Shown piece after piece: positions 32,820 through 44,700 of a stretch of DNA of 64,000 bases (its first letter is position 1; each line of letters begins with the position of its first letter). Position numbers and translations under genes: made by a program. The notes below the pieces were generated by a model. It was given only the letters and a program-made list of their open reading frames with translations. It was not told the origin of the DNA and made no database searches. The DNA is from Bombyx mori (lineage: Eukaryota; Arthropoda; Insecta; Lepidoptera; Bombycidae): NCBI RefSeq assembly GCF_030269925.1, contig NC_085125.1, positions 1,022,501-1,086,500 of the forward strand, written 5' to 3'.

Positions 32820-33432
32820 TTCATAATTTTTGACATGCTAGGCGCACGGTGGGTAATCGTACAAAGAGATTGTGCAACACGAAACTTTGACAGTCCCGAG
32901 ACTTTTTTTTTCTACTTATGCTATGGGAGGCTGTTTCAGCTCTTTGATGTGTACGTGAGCTCACGGGGCTCAGACCGGAGTATTGCTAGTACTGGGCCTA
33001 GCAAGAGCAGTGCTTCGCAGAATATACCACCGGATCGAAAACACGACCCATTGAGAAGATCTGGCGAGAAACTCAGTGGGTTGTGTCTATGGGTTAATTT
33101 ACTTGTCGAGCCCTTTGTCGCAATGGTTCGGCGAGGACGGTGACCGGTACTTGAGGTACCTAAGAGCACCGTTAATGGATTGGGAGGATCCGCAATGATG
33201 TGTTTAGGGCGGCGTCAACTGTTTTTTTACCATTCGGTTCACAGGATTGGGTGAACGTCTTCACTCTTCCTAAGTCAGGCAACGAATGTGTCTCGGTTCC
33301 ACTCGAACGATGACATCTCGACTCTGCCGAAGCACGCTACCCGAACTGAGCCGACGTTTGACGAGTAGTTGCGGCTCGCATCCACTAGATGGCGCGCTTT
33401 CGTTTCGTTTGCCCAGTCCGGATGCGACACAA
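32820..33432. repeat. Unclassified dispersed repeat X, copy 2, interrupted by a Bm1 SINE
   Basis: GGTGGGTAATCGTACAAAGA at the left, then after the SINE GTCAGGCAACGAATGTGTCT, CACTCGAACGATGACATCTC and CCGGATGCGACAC. The same sequence as at 24160-24560, which is interrupted at a different point by a different element. Confidence 0.6.
32903..33255 (-). mobile_element. Bm1-type SINE inside repeat X
   Basis: T-run at 32903, CACCGGATCGAAAACACGAC, GATCTGGCGAGAAACTCAGT and GCGAGGACGGTGACCGGTAC; repeat X resumes at about 33256 with CTTCACTCTTCC. Confidence 0.7.
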
Positions 33433-33433
33433 T

Positions 33434-33711
33434 TGAGTCGACTATTATCAAAGGCGGCAATCTGACTTTTGGACAATGATTGGTAAATCAGTAAAACGAA
33501 TTATTGATTTTGTATTCCATTGGCAGTCACAAAACTCTTCGGAACGACATCTTAGATAAATAACAGGTTAACTATTAACCTTTATTTAATGCAGGTTTTG
33601 AACCGTATTCTTTGAAGGAGACGATTATATTCAAATAAATCTGTATTGACATATCAATAAAAAAATTTTGTCCAAATGTACAGATTGCCGCCTTTGATAA
33701 TAGACGACTCA
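33434..33711. mobile_element. MITE with roughly 40-bp terminal inverted repeats
   Basis: The left end TGAGTCGACTATTATCAAAG, GCGGCAATCTG reappears inverted at the right end (CAGATTGCCGCC, TTTGATAATAGACGACTCA) with few mismatches. The 278-bp element has no coding capacity. No clear target duplication is visible beyond 1-2 bases. Confidence 0.7.
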
Positions 33712-33967
33712 CATATCATATTTTGTCCAAAAGGTCGTTAATTTTAAACACGTTAAACTCTACCACCACTGCAACAATAAATTTTATGACTGAATGCTAT
33801 AATTATGCATATATTATACATAGTTACATGGTGTATTCGCGAGTGTTTATCTTGTCATATCACTCTTAGCTCTGTACTTAAACTTATATACTTACTTAAT
33901 TACGTACATATAAGGGAAGTTACATCATAGCATGCTAGACATGGCAGTTTTACAAACCAAATCAAAA
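33712..33967. other. AT-rich, no feature seen
   Basis: Low-complexity AT-rich sequence without repeats I can name. Confidence 0.4.
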
Positions 33968-34205
33968 CAAAAAAAAAATTCAAATAAATGAAAGTACATA
34001 CTTGTTGAACCTCAGAAGAACTACCGCCAATTCACAAAAACTAGCCTCCGTCCTAAGAAGAATTGGCAAGAAACTCAGCGGGCATGTCTTTTTTTTCAAT
34101 ATTAAATAAAAAAAAATTAATATTAGATTTCTCTTAAATATTCATTTTCACAATGAGCATTATAACGTTACAATTATTACAATATTGAAATGCCCGGGTC
34201 GAGCA
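33968..34205 (-). mobile_element. Diverged 3' end of the LINE family seen at 6690
   Basis: ATTCAAATAAATGAAAGTAC, CTTGTTGAAC, CCGTCCTAAGAAGAATTGGC and AAACTCAGCGGGC parallel the 3' region at 6700-6850. No coding part remains. Confidence 0.55.
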
Positions 34206-34539
34206 AGTCATCCCCATTATGTTCCGAAATCTCGAAAGACGGTAAATAAGTAAAAAAAATCGCTATTTTAGTGGCCCTACCCAAATTCGATACACGGAGC
34301 GCTAACAAGCTCGCAACAATTATTCAACCTTAATATGATCACGCAGGGCCTCTTGCAGGGCAGGTACACGACATCTTTTGGGTGATTCCTTTACTACGCA
34401 TTCTCAAGGACGCGAAATCACGACTGCACGTTTCCGACCTCATGCTCATGAACTAATTTTGTTTGTACGAATTTTTTGTTAACATTAGCTTTTTTATACA
34501 CATAGTAGTATGACAGTACACACACATATTATTGCAAAT
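34206..34539. other. Intergenic, no gene seen
   Basis: No recognisable features. Confidence 0.4.
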
Positions 34540-34653
34540 TAAGAACGACATGTGAAAGCCTCGTATCAGGGTCTATTGCAAAAAAAATACATAATGATGT
34601 ATTTCAGTGTGTCCCGCGATATTAGCCACGATTATAAATAAATAAATAAATTA
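34540..34653 (+). mobile_element. Left part of a repeat split by the DNA transposon
   Basis: GTGTGTCCCGCGATATTAGC with ACGATTAT resembles GAGTCCCACGATGTGACCCG of the copy at 62225-62530. The sequence continues on the other side of the transposon at 37506 (TATTGTCGTGTCGCGCGTGA), so the transposon landed in this repeat. Confidence 0.5.
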
Positions 34654-37505
34654 GGGTCAGCAGACTAAAGCACATAAGTCAAAAAACTCTACTTTACAGG
34701 AATTAAAAAAAACTATTTAGAATCTTATACATTAACAAACTTAATAATGTTTATTTGAATTATATAAGTCTATAACACTAACTTATTATTAAAATTAAAT
34801 ATTTTAAAGTAAATGTGATTATTTAATCTTTAGATGACTTAAGTTATAAGGAACACAATAATAGTATGAGTTAAGTGAAAAAGATCAACAATTAAGATAT
34901 ATATTATAATAATATAAGTCATAAATATAAATAACAACTCAATGTTTAATTAAAATTCTACTTCTTCATCGAGTTCTAAAATATCTGGATCAGTATTTCG
35001 TAAAGTTTCCAACATGGGAAGACTTACGTAAAATTCATGGAAAATATCCGGTATTAAAGGGAGCAGCGAAATTAAATCATTTTTTTTCTCGATGGATATG
35101 GGTAATGGCTGTATAGATATTATAGGAATATGATCAGGAACACTGGACCCTCTTCTTTTATAGTTAAAGGTAGAAAAAGGCGAATCTATATTCAGGGTGT
35201 CTTTATAAGTGAGAATGCCAAATTCTTGCTCATAGCGTAGCCATCTTTTTTCCAGCCATTTAAACTGCCGCCCATCGGTATCTTTATTTCTTAAAACTAA
35301 AGCACTTTTGAGGAGGGATGAAAAGTCATAAAAGTCTGTATTTTTCATTTCAACAACCTTAAACTTTTTGCTGCTAGACCGGATCAACTGTATCCAATCA
35401 TGTGGATGAAATACTTGTAATTCCGTTTTCTTCTTTTTTTTTTCTATGATGCCATGATCGGTATCTACTTCTAAATGGCTATGGCCAGGTATCATAAATT
35501 TGTGGTCAATTGTTTTGATAGCTCGATGTTTTTGCAATACCCAAGTAAACATACAACTGACATGGGAATTCCTATTTTGCCCACCGCATGTATCCGAGTA
35601 AAAAATTATATGTTTCGTATTATCAGATACGTATGTTTCTAAGTGCTTGTAAATACAAGAAGCGATTTGGTTAGCTCCCCGAGCTGCTACCGCCTCGTGC
35701 CACACATAGCAAACAGCTTTACCAGTTTTGTTGTCGTGGACAGTTAAATTGAACGTCCATAATTGCCGTTTATAAAAGGCTACAGAAGAACTTAGAGTTG
35801 GTGTTGGCAAACACTGCTGTAAATCAAATGTGTACACCTGTAACGTGTCATCATTCTTGCACATTAGCGTGTCAGCTCGTTTCATGTCATAGGCTTGATC
35901 AGCTAGCGTTTTGTGGTTATCATGTTGAAGTATGAGATCTATTTTAACAGATTCCTCTTGACACAACTGTATCTGCATCTTAAACTTATCACAAGTGTAA
36001 CAAGTATCGACACGCGGTTTTTTAAATGAAAGTCCTAATTTGTGAAATTCCTGACTATAGATTTTGATTGAAGGTGGACTATTCCGATCTTGACAAAATA
36101 ACTTTAACAAGATGGCAAATACTTCTTTGATGTAGACTTTCTCGTATAGTGACTTTCGTATGACGGAAATGACATGATATGTGTCTTAATTTCTAGGCGT
36201 TTTTCGTTTGATATCTTATGCTTAGGAATTGTTTTCCCTCGCATGTCATCAGTTTGAGTACCCCCTATGGATGATCTCCTTTTCATAGCAACTGTCTTTA
36301 TAAAATTGTCACTTTCATCTAACGTTTTCATTAAACATCCTTGGCAGACAGGTTCACGTTTACCATGCACAGTAAAAAAGTATTTATATGTCTTCATTCT
36401 AAGCTTTTGCTTTTCAGGTTCAATAGCTCGTATTTATCTTTAATTTCCATTAAAGACGCCATGTATGCAGATCTTTTTGCATATGACCCCATTTGCCAAT
36501 ATTCTGTAAATATGGCATGCCTATCAGTTAATGGTATACGTTCTTTACATTTCATTCTGTAAACAGGTAGCTCTTTCATAGTGCGATCTGATATACATTT
36601 TCCTTTTAATGTTTTGTATGCCTGTCCTAAGTTACGTTTTAATTTTTTTTCTCTTTTTATAGTACGTATACTCTTTTTTGGAGACACATTAGGATTAATT
36701 GAAATTTCATCACAAGTACTTGAACTTGATGTGGTTGAAATTCTCGGTAATTCATAACATGGATCTCGTACAGAATCATCACTAGAGAAGTCAAGTACAG
36801 GATGGTATGTTAAACTACTGACTTGATCTGATGATGTCGACGGTATAGGATCGTCTACCACTAGGTTCTCTGTGTTCAAAATCGACTGTTGATTTACATT
36901 TTCTAAAAAAGGACAAGACAATCATCTATTTATAATGATATAATATTGATATAATTACGTAATTTGCAAATCATAATTTTGAAGATATGTGAAAATATAC
37001 CTTCATTGCTTTCCAGATGAGTGGATAACGCCATTTCAACTAATTTCTTGCATCTTTGAATATTCATCTTAAATAATTAAAATACTTAAGCACTCACACA
37101 CAACTAACTAACACAACTAACCAATAAACTGTGCACAATCGACAACATTAGTAAATTAAAACCACTTACCGAAGTATTGTTTACGTTATAAATATTTTTA
37201 AGTAACCACTTTCTCTAAAGAAATGTAACATTTTGATGTTCTTTATAACATAAGTCAGACTTCTTACGTTAATAACTTTGTACTTATGGTGTTCCTTAGA
37301 ACATAAGTCCAGTTATGTTTTTTAGTTCGTTTGATTATATTAGGATTTGATAAGGTTGATACAGAACGCCGCTTGAATACGCCATGAAATACTTGAGTTT
37401 GATTTATGTGCTTTAGTCAGATTGTGTGTTGAGCAAAATGTAAACCGATGATGTAATAAAAAATAAACTGAAAATTTTGACTTATGTGCTTTAGTCTGCC
37501 GACCC
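34654..37505 (-). mobile_element. DNA transposon with 31-bp TIRs and TA flanks
   Basis: The left end GGGTCAGCAGACTAAAGCAC, ATAAGTCAAAA (34654-34684) is matched in reverse complement at 37475-37505 with one mismatch, and TA flanks both ends (34652-34653, 37506-37507). Variants of the subterminal motif ATAAGTC recur near both ends, for example about 34674, 34767 and 34915 at the left and 37250 and 37303 at the right. It encodes one minus-strand transposase-like gene. The size is 2.85 kb. Confidence 0.85.
34950..37067 (-). pseudogene. Transposase-like protein of the 34.6-kb transposon, frameshifted
   Basis: Minus-strand model: exon 1 37067-37001 (starting MNIQRCKKLV), a 98-bp GT-AG intron, then 36902 onward. 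The second exon reads to about 36394, shifts frame near 36397-36415 and shifts again near 36110 before running open to 34950. Frame changes without splice sites indicate two disabling indels. Features: a Ser-rich N-terminus; a basic segment (KSIRTIKREKKLKRN); CQGC; CYTCDKF; the central TFDLQQCLPTPTL and KRQLWTFNLTVHD; FYSDTCGGQNRN; and DHKFMIPGHSHLEVDTDHG, whose spaced acidic residues look like a DDE/DDD RNase-H-like core (inference). I know the protein type from many insect and cnidarian genomes as a transposon-encoded protein, but I cannot name its superfamily with certainty. Confidence 0.75.
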
Positions 37506-37815
37506 TAGTATTGTCGTGTCGCGCGTGACGCCGCGGGGCAAATCTAGTCTAAAAAAGCCTAAGCTACGCCTTATATCATCAGCTACCTATCAGTAAAGTT
37601 TCGTCAAAATTGGGCCAGCCATTCGAGAGATTAGCCGGGACAAACAGACAGATAGACAAAAATTGTAAAAAATGTTATTTTGGTGTATGTACCGTGTATA
37701 ATTATATTCATATGCATTATAGTAAAAAGCGGTTATTTCAATATTACAAACAGACATTCCAATTTAATTATTTAATTATTTATTTCCATTATCTGGTACA
37801 TGTAACACAAGTTCT
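37506..37815 (+). mobile_element. Right part of the split repeat (RTE-like 3' region)
   Basis: GTGACGCCGCGGGGCAAATC, GCCATTCGAGAGATTAGCC, GGGACAAACAGACAGATAGA and TATTACAAACAGACATTCCA are shared with 62225-62530. Confidence 0.6.
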
Positions 37816-37885
37816 TTACGAACTTAACATGGGACCAGATAACGTGGCGTGATTGTTAGTAAATATTTATTCTTATGCATAACAA

Positions 37886-38020
37886 TTTTTCCCCTACCTA
37901 ATCTTTGGTAGCTTAAGGGGCTATTCCAAATATGCAAGATCTCGTAGGTGAGCTCACTGAGCTCGAGCTAGGAGGATTTGCTAATACTAGCCCTAGAGTG
38001 CCGTGCTTTGCTCATAACTC
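37886..38020 (-). mobile_element. Bm1-type SINE fragment
   Basis: TTTTTCCCCTACCTAATCTT, TAAGGGGCTATTCC, GTAGGTGAGCTCACTGAGCT and TGCTAATACTAGCCCTAG. Confidence 0.65.
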
Positions 38021-38050
38021 GACAATAAGCATTAAGGCTATTATTCTAAA

Positions 38051-38435
38051 CTAGCTTTTGCCGGGACTTCGAACAAATTTGGTCAGCATAAAAAACGTTA
38101 TAGTGAGCCAACCTTAACATATAGACATATGCTGTCGCGGACTTTTTTTAGATCTTTTAAAGGCGAACAATTATGTCATACATTATTTTAGCGAAACTTT
38201 AATCGTTTCTGCAGCGCACGCAGCGGAAGCTCACAAAAGGGAAAAAAATCCGATTTTGAAACATTATTTATTGGTTCTCCGCTTGTATTAGTCTTGGCGT
38301 GATGTCATATAGCCTATAGCCTTCCTCAATAAATGGGCTATCTAACACTGAAATAATTATTCAAATCGGACCAGTAGTTCTGAGATTAGCGAGTTCAAAT
38401 AAACAAATTCTTTAGCTTTATAATATTAGTATAGA
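38051..38435 (-). mobile_element. Helitron-like element, family H1, both ends present
   Basis: Plus-strand text starts CTAGCTTTTGCCGGGACTTC after A and ends TATAATATTAGTATAGA before T, i.e. a minus-strand element with TCTATACTAATATTATA at its 5' end and CTAG at its 3' end. It has no coding capacity. Confidence 0.7.
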
Positions 38436-38785
38436 TATCAAATCAATTTGTTGTCGTTGTTCGATATCACGTGAGGAATAGGGCTTTGATAAAAAAAGGT
38501 GACAAAAGAAAACAATTTGTTGTAGATTCATTCGTGAATCATTTATTTACAAAATAATAATTTACATTTAAAATTTAAAGTTAAATCCGTACATTCTAAG
38601 CAAAAAAACCTGTTCTAAGATTCCGTAATGATCGTACTACATTTTTTTTATGTTTCCCGTTAATTGATAAACTTTTAATAGCTTTTTAAAATTATTTTTT
38701 GGCCCAGAGTGTCGGTATCCTAAAAGAGATAAATTACAATTTAAAATCACAAATGTCTTACAATTCTAAACAATCACTAATGGCA
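38436..38785 (-). other. CPR-D 3' UTR and flank
   Basis: A minus-strand AATAAA at about 38557-38552 lies about 230 bases past the stop codon and is a plausible poly(A) signal. The rest is AT-rich without other features. Confidence 0.5.
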
Positions 38786-41700
38786 CTAGTAATGATAGCC
38801 GGTTTTCTCGTCAAACCTCTGAGGTTGTTTGGGACCACTGAACTCTTCACCTTTGGTTTCTTGGTTTTGAGCATCCTGATTTGAGGTTTGACCAAACTGA
38901 GCTATCTTACAGCATGGTTTACCAAAAGCGGGCTTGGCCTGAACTTCGGATTCCTGTCCGGTTGATGCTTGAGCTGATGCGGTGGCTGATGGACCTTGAG
39001 CAGTCGCTGAACTCGCTGACTCCTGTGACGGTCTTTGACTGTATGAGGAGGGACTCGATGCTGGCTGGAAACCGAAAGGTTTATTGGGCTGCCTGAAAGC
39101 CTGTGAATTGGAGACTGCAGGGCTGCTAGATGCGTATGCATTTGCTGAGGATTGACCAAACTCAGGTTTTGTTGGTGCAGGAAATTGTGTCTGGTAATCA
39201 TTGTACTGCCCACGAGCAGGCTGTGCTTGATTTGATCCAAAGATTGGTTGCGATTGACCGATTTGGGGAATATTTGCTGGTATTTGACTTCCAAATGGCT
39301 TATAAGTTTGGGAACCGAATTTCGAAATGGACTGTTGGTTGTAGTTTGGTGATTGAATTTGTCCAGCTTGCGCTTTTGATGGGAAACCAAATTGAGGCTT
39401 GTTTGGAGTCTGAGCAACACCGAAAGGCTTGTAGCCTTGATTCCCGAATTGTGTTGGAAATCCTTGGGTTCCAGTTACCGGGCTTCCGAAACCTGGTTGT
39501 GAAGATTGACTAGTTTGTGGACTTACATTCAGAGATTGGTCAAATTGTGGTTTGGTCTGTTGTGTCTGACCAAATTGGGGTTTGAGATTAGATCCAAATG
39601 CACCAGTTGGTTGCTGACCAAAAGGCTTTAATGGTGGAGTTCCGAACTGAAAACCAGCTAATTGAGAAGTTGGAATATTTGTGAAGGATGATTGTGAGTT
39701 TTGACCAAATTGACCTTTAGCCGGTAGGGATCCAGGTAGAGAAGCAGCACCAAAAGGCTTGAATGGTTGGGAACCAAATTGAGACTGAGAAGTTGGCTGT
39801 TGCGGTGTAATTCCGAAAGAAAATTGATTAGTTGGTTTGGTTGCTCCAAAAGAAGATGTTTGTATTTCAGTCTCGGTTTTTGAAGGGGACTGGCTGTCTT
39901 GATCAAATTGTGGCTTGGTTTGAGGTTGTTCGTTGGAAGATTTATCATCTGAAGAATCTTCTTGCTCAGTTCCAGGAGCTAAAACTGGCTCTGGTTTGTT
40001 ATACTGATATAGTTCACCGTCGTATTGTTGAGTGGGTTTAGATTCGGATGGATTAAAGTTATCTTCTGAATCAGTTTTCGCGGGTTCGTCTTGACTGACT
40101 GCCTTCTGAGGCTTATACTGATTATTCACGTTTTGTATTGTACTTTGGACTGATTCTGGCTTTGAAAACTGCTGCCCCGATTGTAAAAATGTTTGAGGCT
40201 TCTGAGGAGTCAGGACTTGTTGAGGCTTAACACCGAATCTGTTTCCGAATTGAGCAGATGGTATTGTTGGCTTAGTAGGAAATGGGGATGCTGAAGCCTG
40301 AGTCACTCCGTTAAATACAGGTTGTGATGCTCCAGGTTGCTGTTCAGGCTTAGAGGTAGAGTTAGCGTATTCTTCCTGATCCTCTGTACTAGGATATTTG
40401 ATTTTATCCACAGTCGGTATATTTGATGGCTTAGATGAAAACGGAACCTTACCTCCTTGCTGGATCTCCGAAGATGGAGTACTAAATGGTTTTGTTGGTT
40501 GATTATAATAATAAGAATGATCAGCTCCTTGTGGTTGCTGGACAACTATGGGTTGATTATTAAAAGGCGATGTAGTACTCTGCGTTTGAGGGCGTTGACT
40601 ACCAAAAGCATTTTGAATGGATCCGCTTGAAGCAGTGGGCTGGCCAAATAGATTATTATTCTGAGAGAATCCAGTTTGAAATGGTGATGGCTGTTTCTGG
40701 CCACTGCTGAATTGGTTTTGTTGATTTTGAACTAGGGTTGGGTTCGTCGGCTTGTTAATTCCAAAAGCTCCAGTCTGTGTAAAGCCATTTTGGAATGTCT
40801 GTGGTTTATTTCCTATTGAAGCTTGACCAAATTGATTCTGACCTTGCGGCTGTAGATTTGAAGATGATAATGGTTTATTTTGAGAAGCAAATGCTCCATT
40901 TTGCGACAATCCCGTTTGAAGAGGCTGAGGTTTGTTTATTAAACCGGGTTGACTAATTTGACCTTGAGGCTGCTTTCCTGGAGTACTTGATGGTTTTGTG
41001 TTAAATCCATTATTCTGATTAAACCCATTTTGGAAAGACTGTGGCGGTTGACCTCCAGATAGTGGTTGGCTTAGTTGCTGACTAGGAATCGTCGGGATCT
41101 GTGGTTGCGTGCTAAATGCGTTCTGAGTATAACTCGGTTGTTGATTTCCAGAGAATGGTCTTTGACCTTGAAATTGTTGTACGGAAGCTGGCGACGATTG
41201 TGTTCCGAAAGCATCATTCTGAGTGAATCCGGTTTGGAAGGACGACGGCCGATTGCTGCTAGTCAGAAGCTCGTTTATTTGACCTTGGCCTTGGGGTTGT
41301 TGAACTGGAAAGGCGGAAGGCTGCTTCTGTGTATTGTACGAACCGAAAGTAGGTTTGAAGCTTTGAAAGTCCGCTACATGAGAATTTTGTCCTGTTTGGG
41401 ATGGGAACTGCGAAGTACCGATTTGGCTTGTTGTTGTACTTGTAGACGGTTGGCTTGGATTATTGGAAATCTGACCTTGTGCGCCGGCGTCACCTTCGTG
41501 CTTTTCTTCGTTTTGTTTCATAGATGTTGTTAGACCAGCTTGCGGAACAGAGTTTTGAGGCTTGAATGACCCAAAATTATTAGAAGCAGTTTCAGTTGAA
41601 CCTTGGGGAGAGGTTGATTGCAAAAGTCCCGGTCGAGACACTGATTCTATGGAACCAGAGACTTGTTGCTGATTTCCGTAAGAAGATTGTGAGTTTAGAG

Positions 41701-44700
41701 TAGATGAAGTGAACTGTCCGGGAGGACTTCCAGATGGGGTTGGAAACCCTCCGATAGATCCAAATGGTTTATTTGTACTAAAAGTGAAAGCTCCTGGCTT
41801 TTGAGGCTGTGCATTATAATTAAGTTGAGTTTGTCCGGCGTCACTAAAAGGTGGCAAGTACTCATTATTTATAAAACCACTTTGTCCAGCTTGGCCAAAG
41901 TTATTGGTGGTAGTTCCAGTTGGCTTATAGTTTGACCCAAATTGTTGGATACCCGGTTTGCTTGAAGTACCAGTATAAGTTAGTGAATTTTGAGCAATAG
42001 GTTGTTCATCATTAGATGATGACTGCTGATTGTTAGCTGTAGATGGTGTTCCTTGTGCTTCATCAAATTGGGTGAAAGAACCGATAATAGCGCTGCCAAT
42101 GTTTGTCTGGGAGGTTGAGCCACCAAGCAATGACGGTCCTTGATTAGGCAGGAGACTAGGAAACGTACTGGGAATTATCGAAGATTGACCAAACTGTGGT
42201 TTCAGTGACTGCAATCCATGTTGTACAGCAGATCCAATAGCAGAACCAGTGCTGATCAAACTATCAAAACCATTTTGTCCTCCAGGTTTCGAAATGAACT
42301 GCGATCCTATTTGGGCCAATTGGCCAAAACCTGGCAATGGTTGGCCAGTAAATGTTTGGCTGCTCAATCCGGGGATGATGGTTGGTACGTCATTTTGCGT
42401 TTGAGCGCCATTAGCGGGGCCCGAGTTCAAGCCGTTCTGATTGATGACAGCTCCATTGGAAGTCGTATCTGATCCAGGTCGCTTGTCAAATTGACTCTGT
42501 TGTTCGCCATTGTATTTATTACTGTCACTCTCAGTGTAATCACCTTCCGCATTGTATTTCTGAGCATCGTAAGAGCCTGCAAAATAAAAATGAAAGTTGT
42601 CTATCATTTGTCAGCGACGTCTCAATAGGCATATGTCATTGATACATAGATCAGAGAGCACAATAACCTAAGCCGACCTGTGACATCTTTTTGAATGAAA
42701 TAGTTTTTTTTTTGGCTTTGATTCAGGAATAGATGTTACATCACGTGAACATCGATAAATTAATTTCGTTATAATGTTCTACATTTTTTACTAAAGTTTT
42801 GAAAAACGCATGTCAATATTAAATATTTAGCTATATAATGAGAGCGTTGTGTCTTTTAGATATTGAATTTGAAATATTGCAAAGACATGAGAGATTGGAA
42901 TTTAAATGCAATAAAAACATCCATTTTAAATTCATAACAAAAAACTTGCGCGGATTAGTAACTAGTTTTCTTTATTGTTTTTAAATTAATGTTTTTGTTT
43001 TGTTTGAAATAACGGATGGACGTATCGCCTGTGCAAAATAGTGAGGCGTTTTTATTACGTATATGAATGGATGGGCTCATCTGTCTTAAGGTGGCTATTG
43101 GAGTCCGTAGATAATACAGACTTAATGCCGTCACCTGAGATGTGAATTAGAAATCTCAATTAAATTGTATTACAGATATTCCACGGTGGGATAATACACG
43201 GCAGTAAAAGCCAGGTCGTGGTACCTACCCGTGCAAGTTTATAAGCCCTACTACCTGTGAATACATTGGCATATTTCAAAGTATATGATTTCAAGCAGTT
43301 AAAAATAAATAGCAATATCTTCGGTATTGATAATTGCAGTATCAGTTTTGCGATATGAAGACATTATTTTGAGACAGAATTCAAACAGAAATAATGTAAA
43401 AGATTCGTCTACCATTAAATTTCATTAACAGTGCATTACTTCATAAATATTTCTGTAAATGCAACGGCACTGGTATTATGTATAGATATAATGTGCATGA
43501 CCGTCTTTGATTGGAAAATACAAATCCATTAACTGAATAGATAAACGGTCCGAATTATCGTCGATATGATGTACAAGATTAATTTCCAACGGGTCAGATA
43601 CATAAACGTATCGTTTTATTTGTTTACAAATTTGTGTTTCGTTAGCATACGTATCTTTTTTATAATCCTATTAATGTTAAAATCGATTACTCATTTTTTT
43701 AGTTCGTTTGAAAGTTTGTTTTGCAAGACCGTTTTATTGTAAGTCGAGTGTTAGTAAATCTGTAATACTAATATTAAATAAGTGTAATTTTTACGTTTGG
43801 ATACTTCTTACTCAATCATGGAAAAACGATTGAAACTATTGGAAAAAATTGGATTGGGATAAAGTACAGAGATAATTTAGAACCTGGATTATGACATAGC
43901 CCACTTTTTACTATGGAAATGACATGCGTATATTGTAATAGTGCTTTCATTTTTTCGTGATTTTACATACCAACTAAATGACCTGATAATTTATGGATCA
44001 GAGAGTGACACAAGCTACGGTCTATCCCGGGAAATTCAACACGTTTTAATTCTCTCTAAATTAAAAAAGTAACGCGAGTGAAATCGCTAGCTAAGGTCTG
44101 ATAGCTTACAAAAAGATTGATTGACTAAGAAAAAAGATTACCTTAAGACTCTAAGCTTGTACCTATATTAATTTTGTGATATTGATATCCATCTATATTA
44201 CATACTGATAGCTTTGTTGGTCCAGTGATCTTGACTACCATGCAAAGAATCTAGTTTCGATTCTCAGTCGGAGTAAATATATTTGTTGAACTTTTAATGA
44301 ACAAGTGACCCCATTAGCCAAACATCTTACAAGCCCTAAGGATAAAATTGAACAAAATATCTGACTCACCGTCGTCAACTAGGCCAGCAGCTTCATCCTT
44401 TTTGTTCTGCTCGATGGACTTTAGAATCTCGTCAGGAATCGGAGGAGCGGTCGGCAAATGGTTTCCTTGCGGCTTGTACCCGTTCTTATCAGCAGTGTAG
44501 GTGACGCTATAGACTTGGCCATCGTCGCCCTTGTAAGAGTACCCGCCCTGGGCATGCACTCCATCATGGGCCACGCCATTTTCTCCGACAGCTATTCCAT
44601 TATCAGTTTCGAAGCCATAATTATAGTTATTTATGTCGACATTGTTTTCGTAAGTTATTATATTCGAATTCCTGTCTTGAGTCGCTTGAGGTCTTTCGGG

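Noticed and set aside
39130..41533. Several frames of 70-170 codons antisense or out of frame to CPR-D exon 3
   Set aside because: They are shadows of a low-complexity exon that lacks stops by composition; none has a start context or domain.
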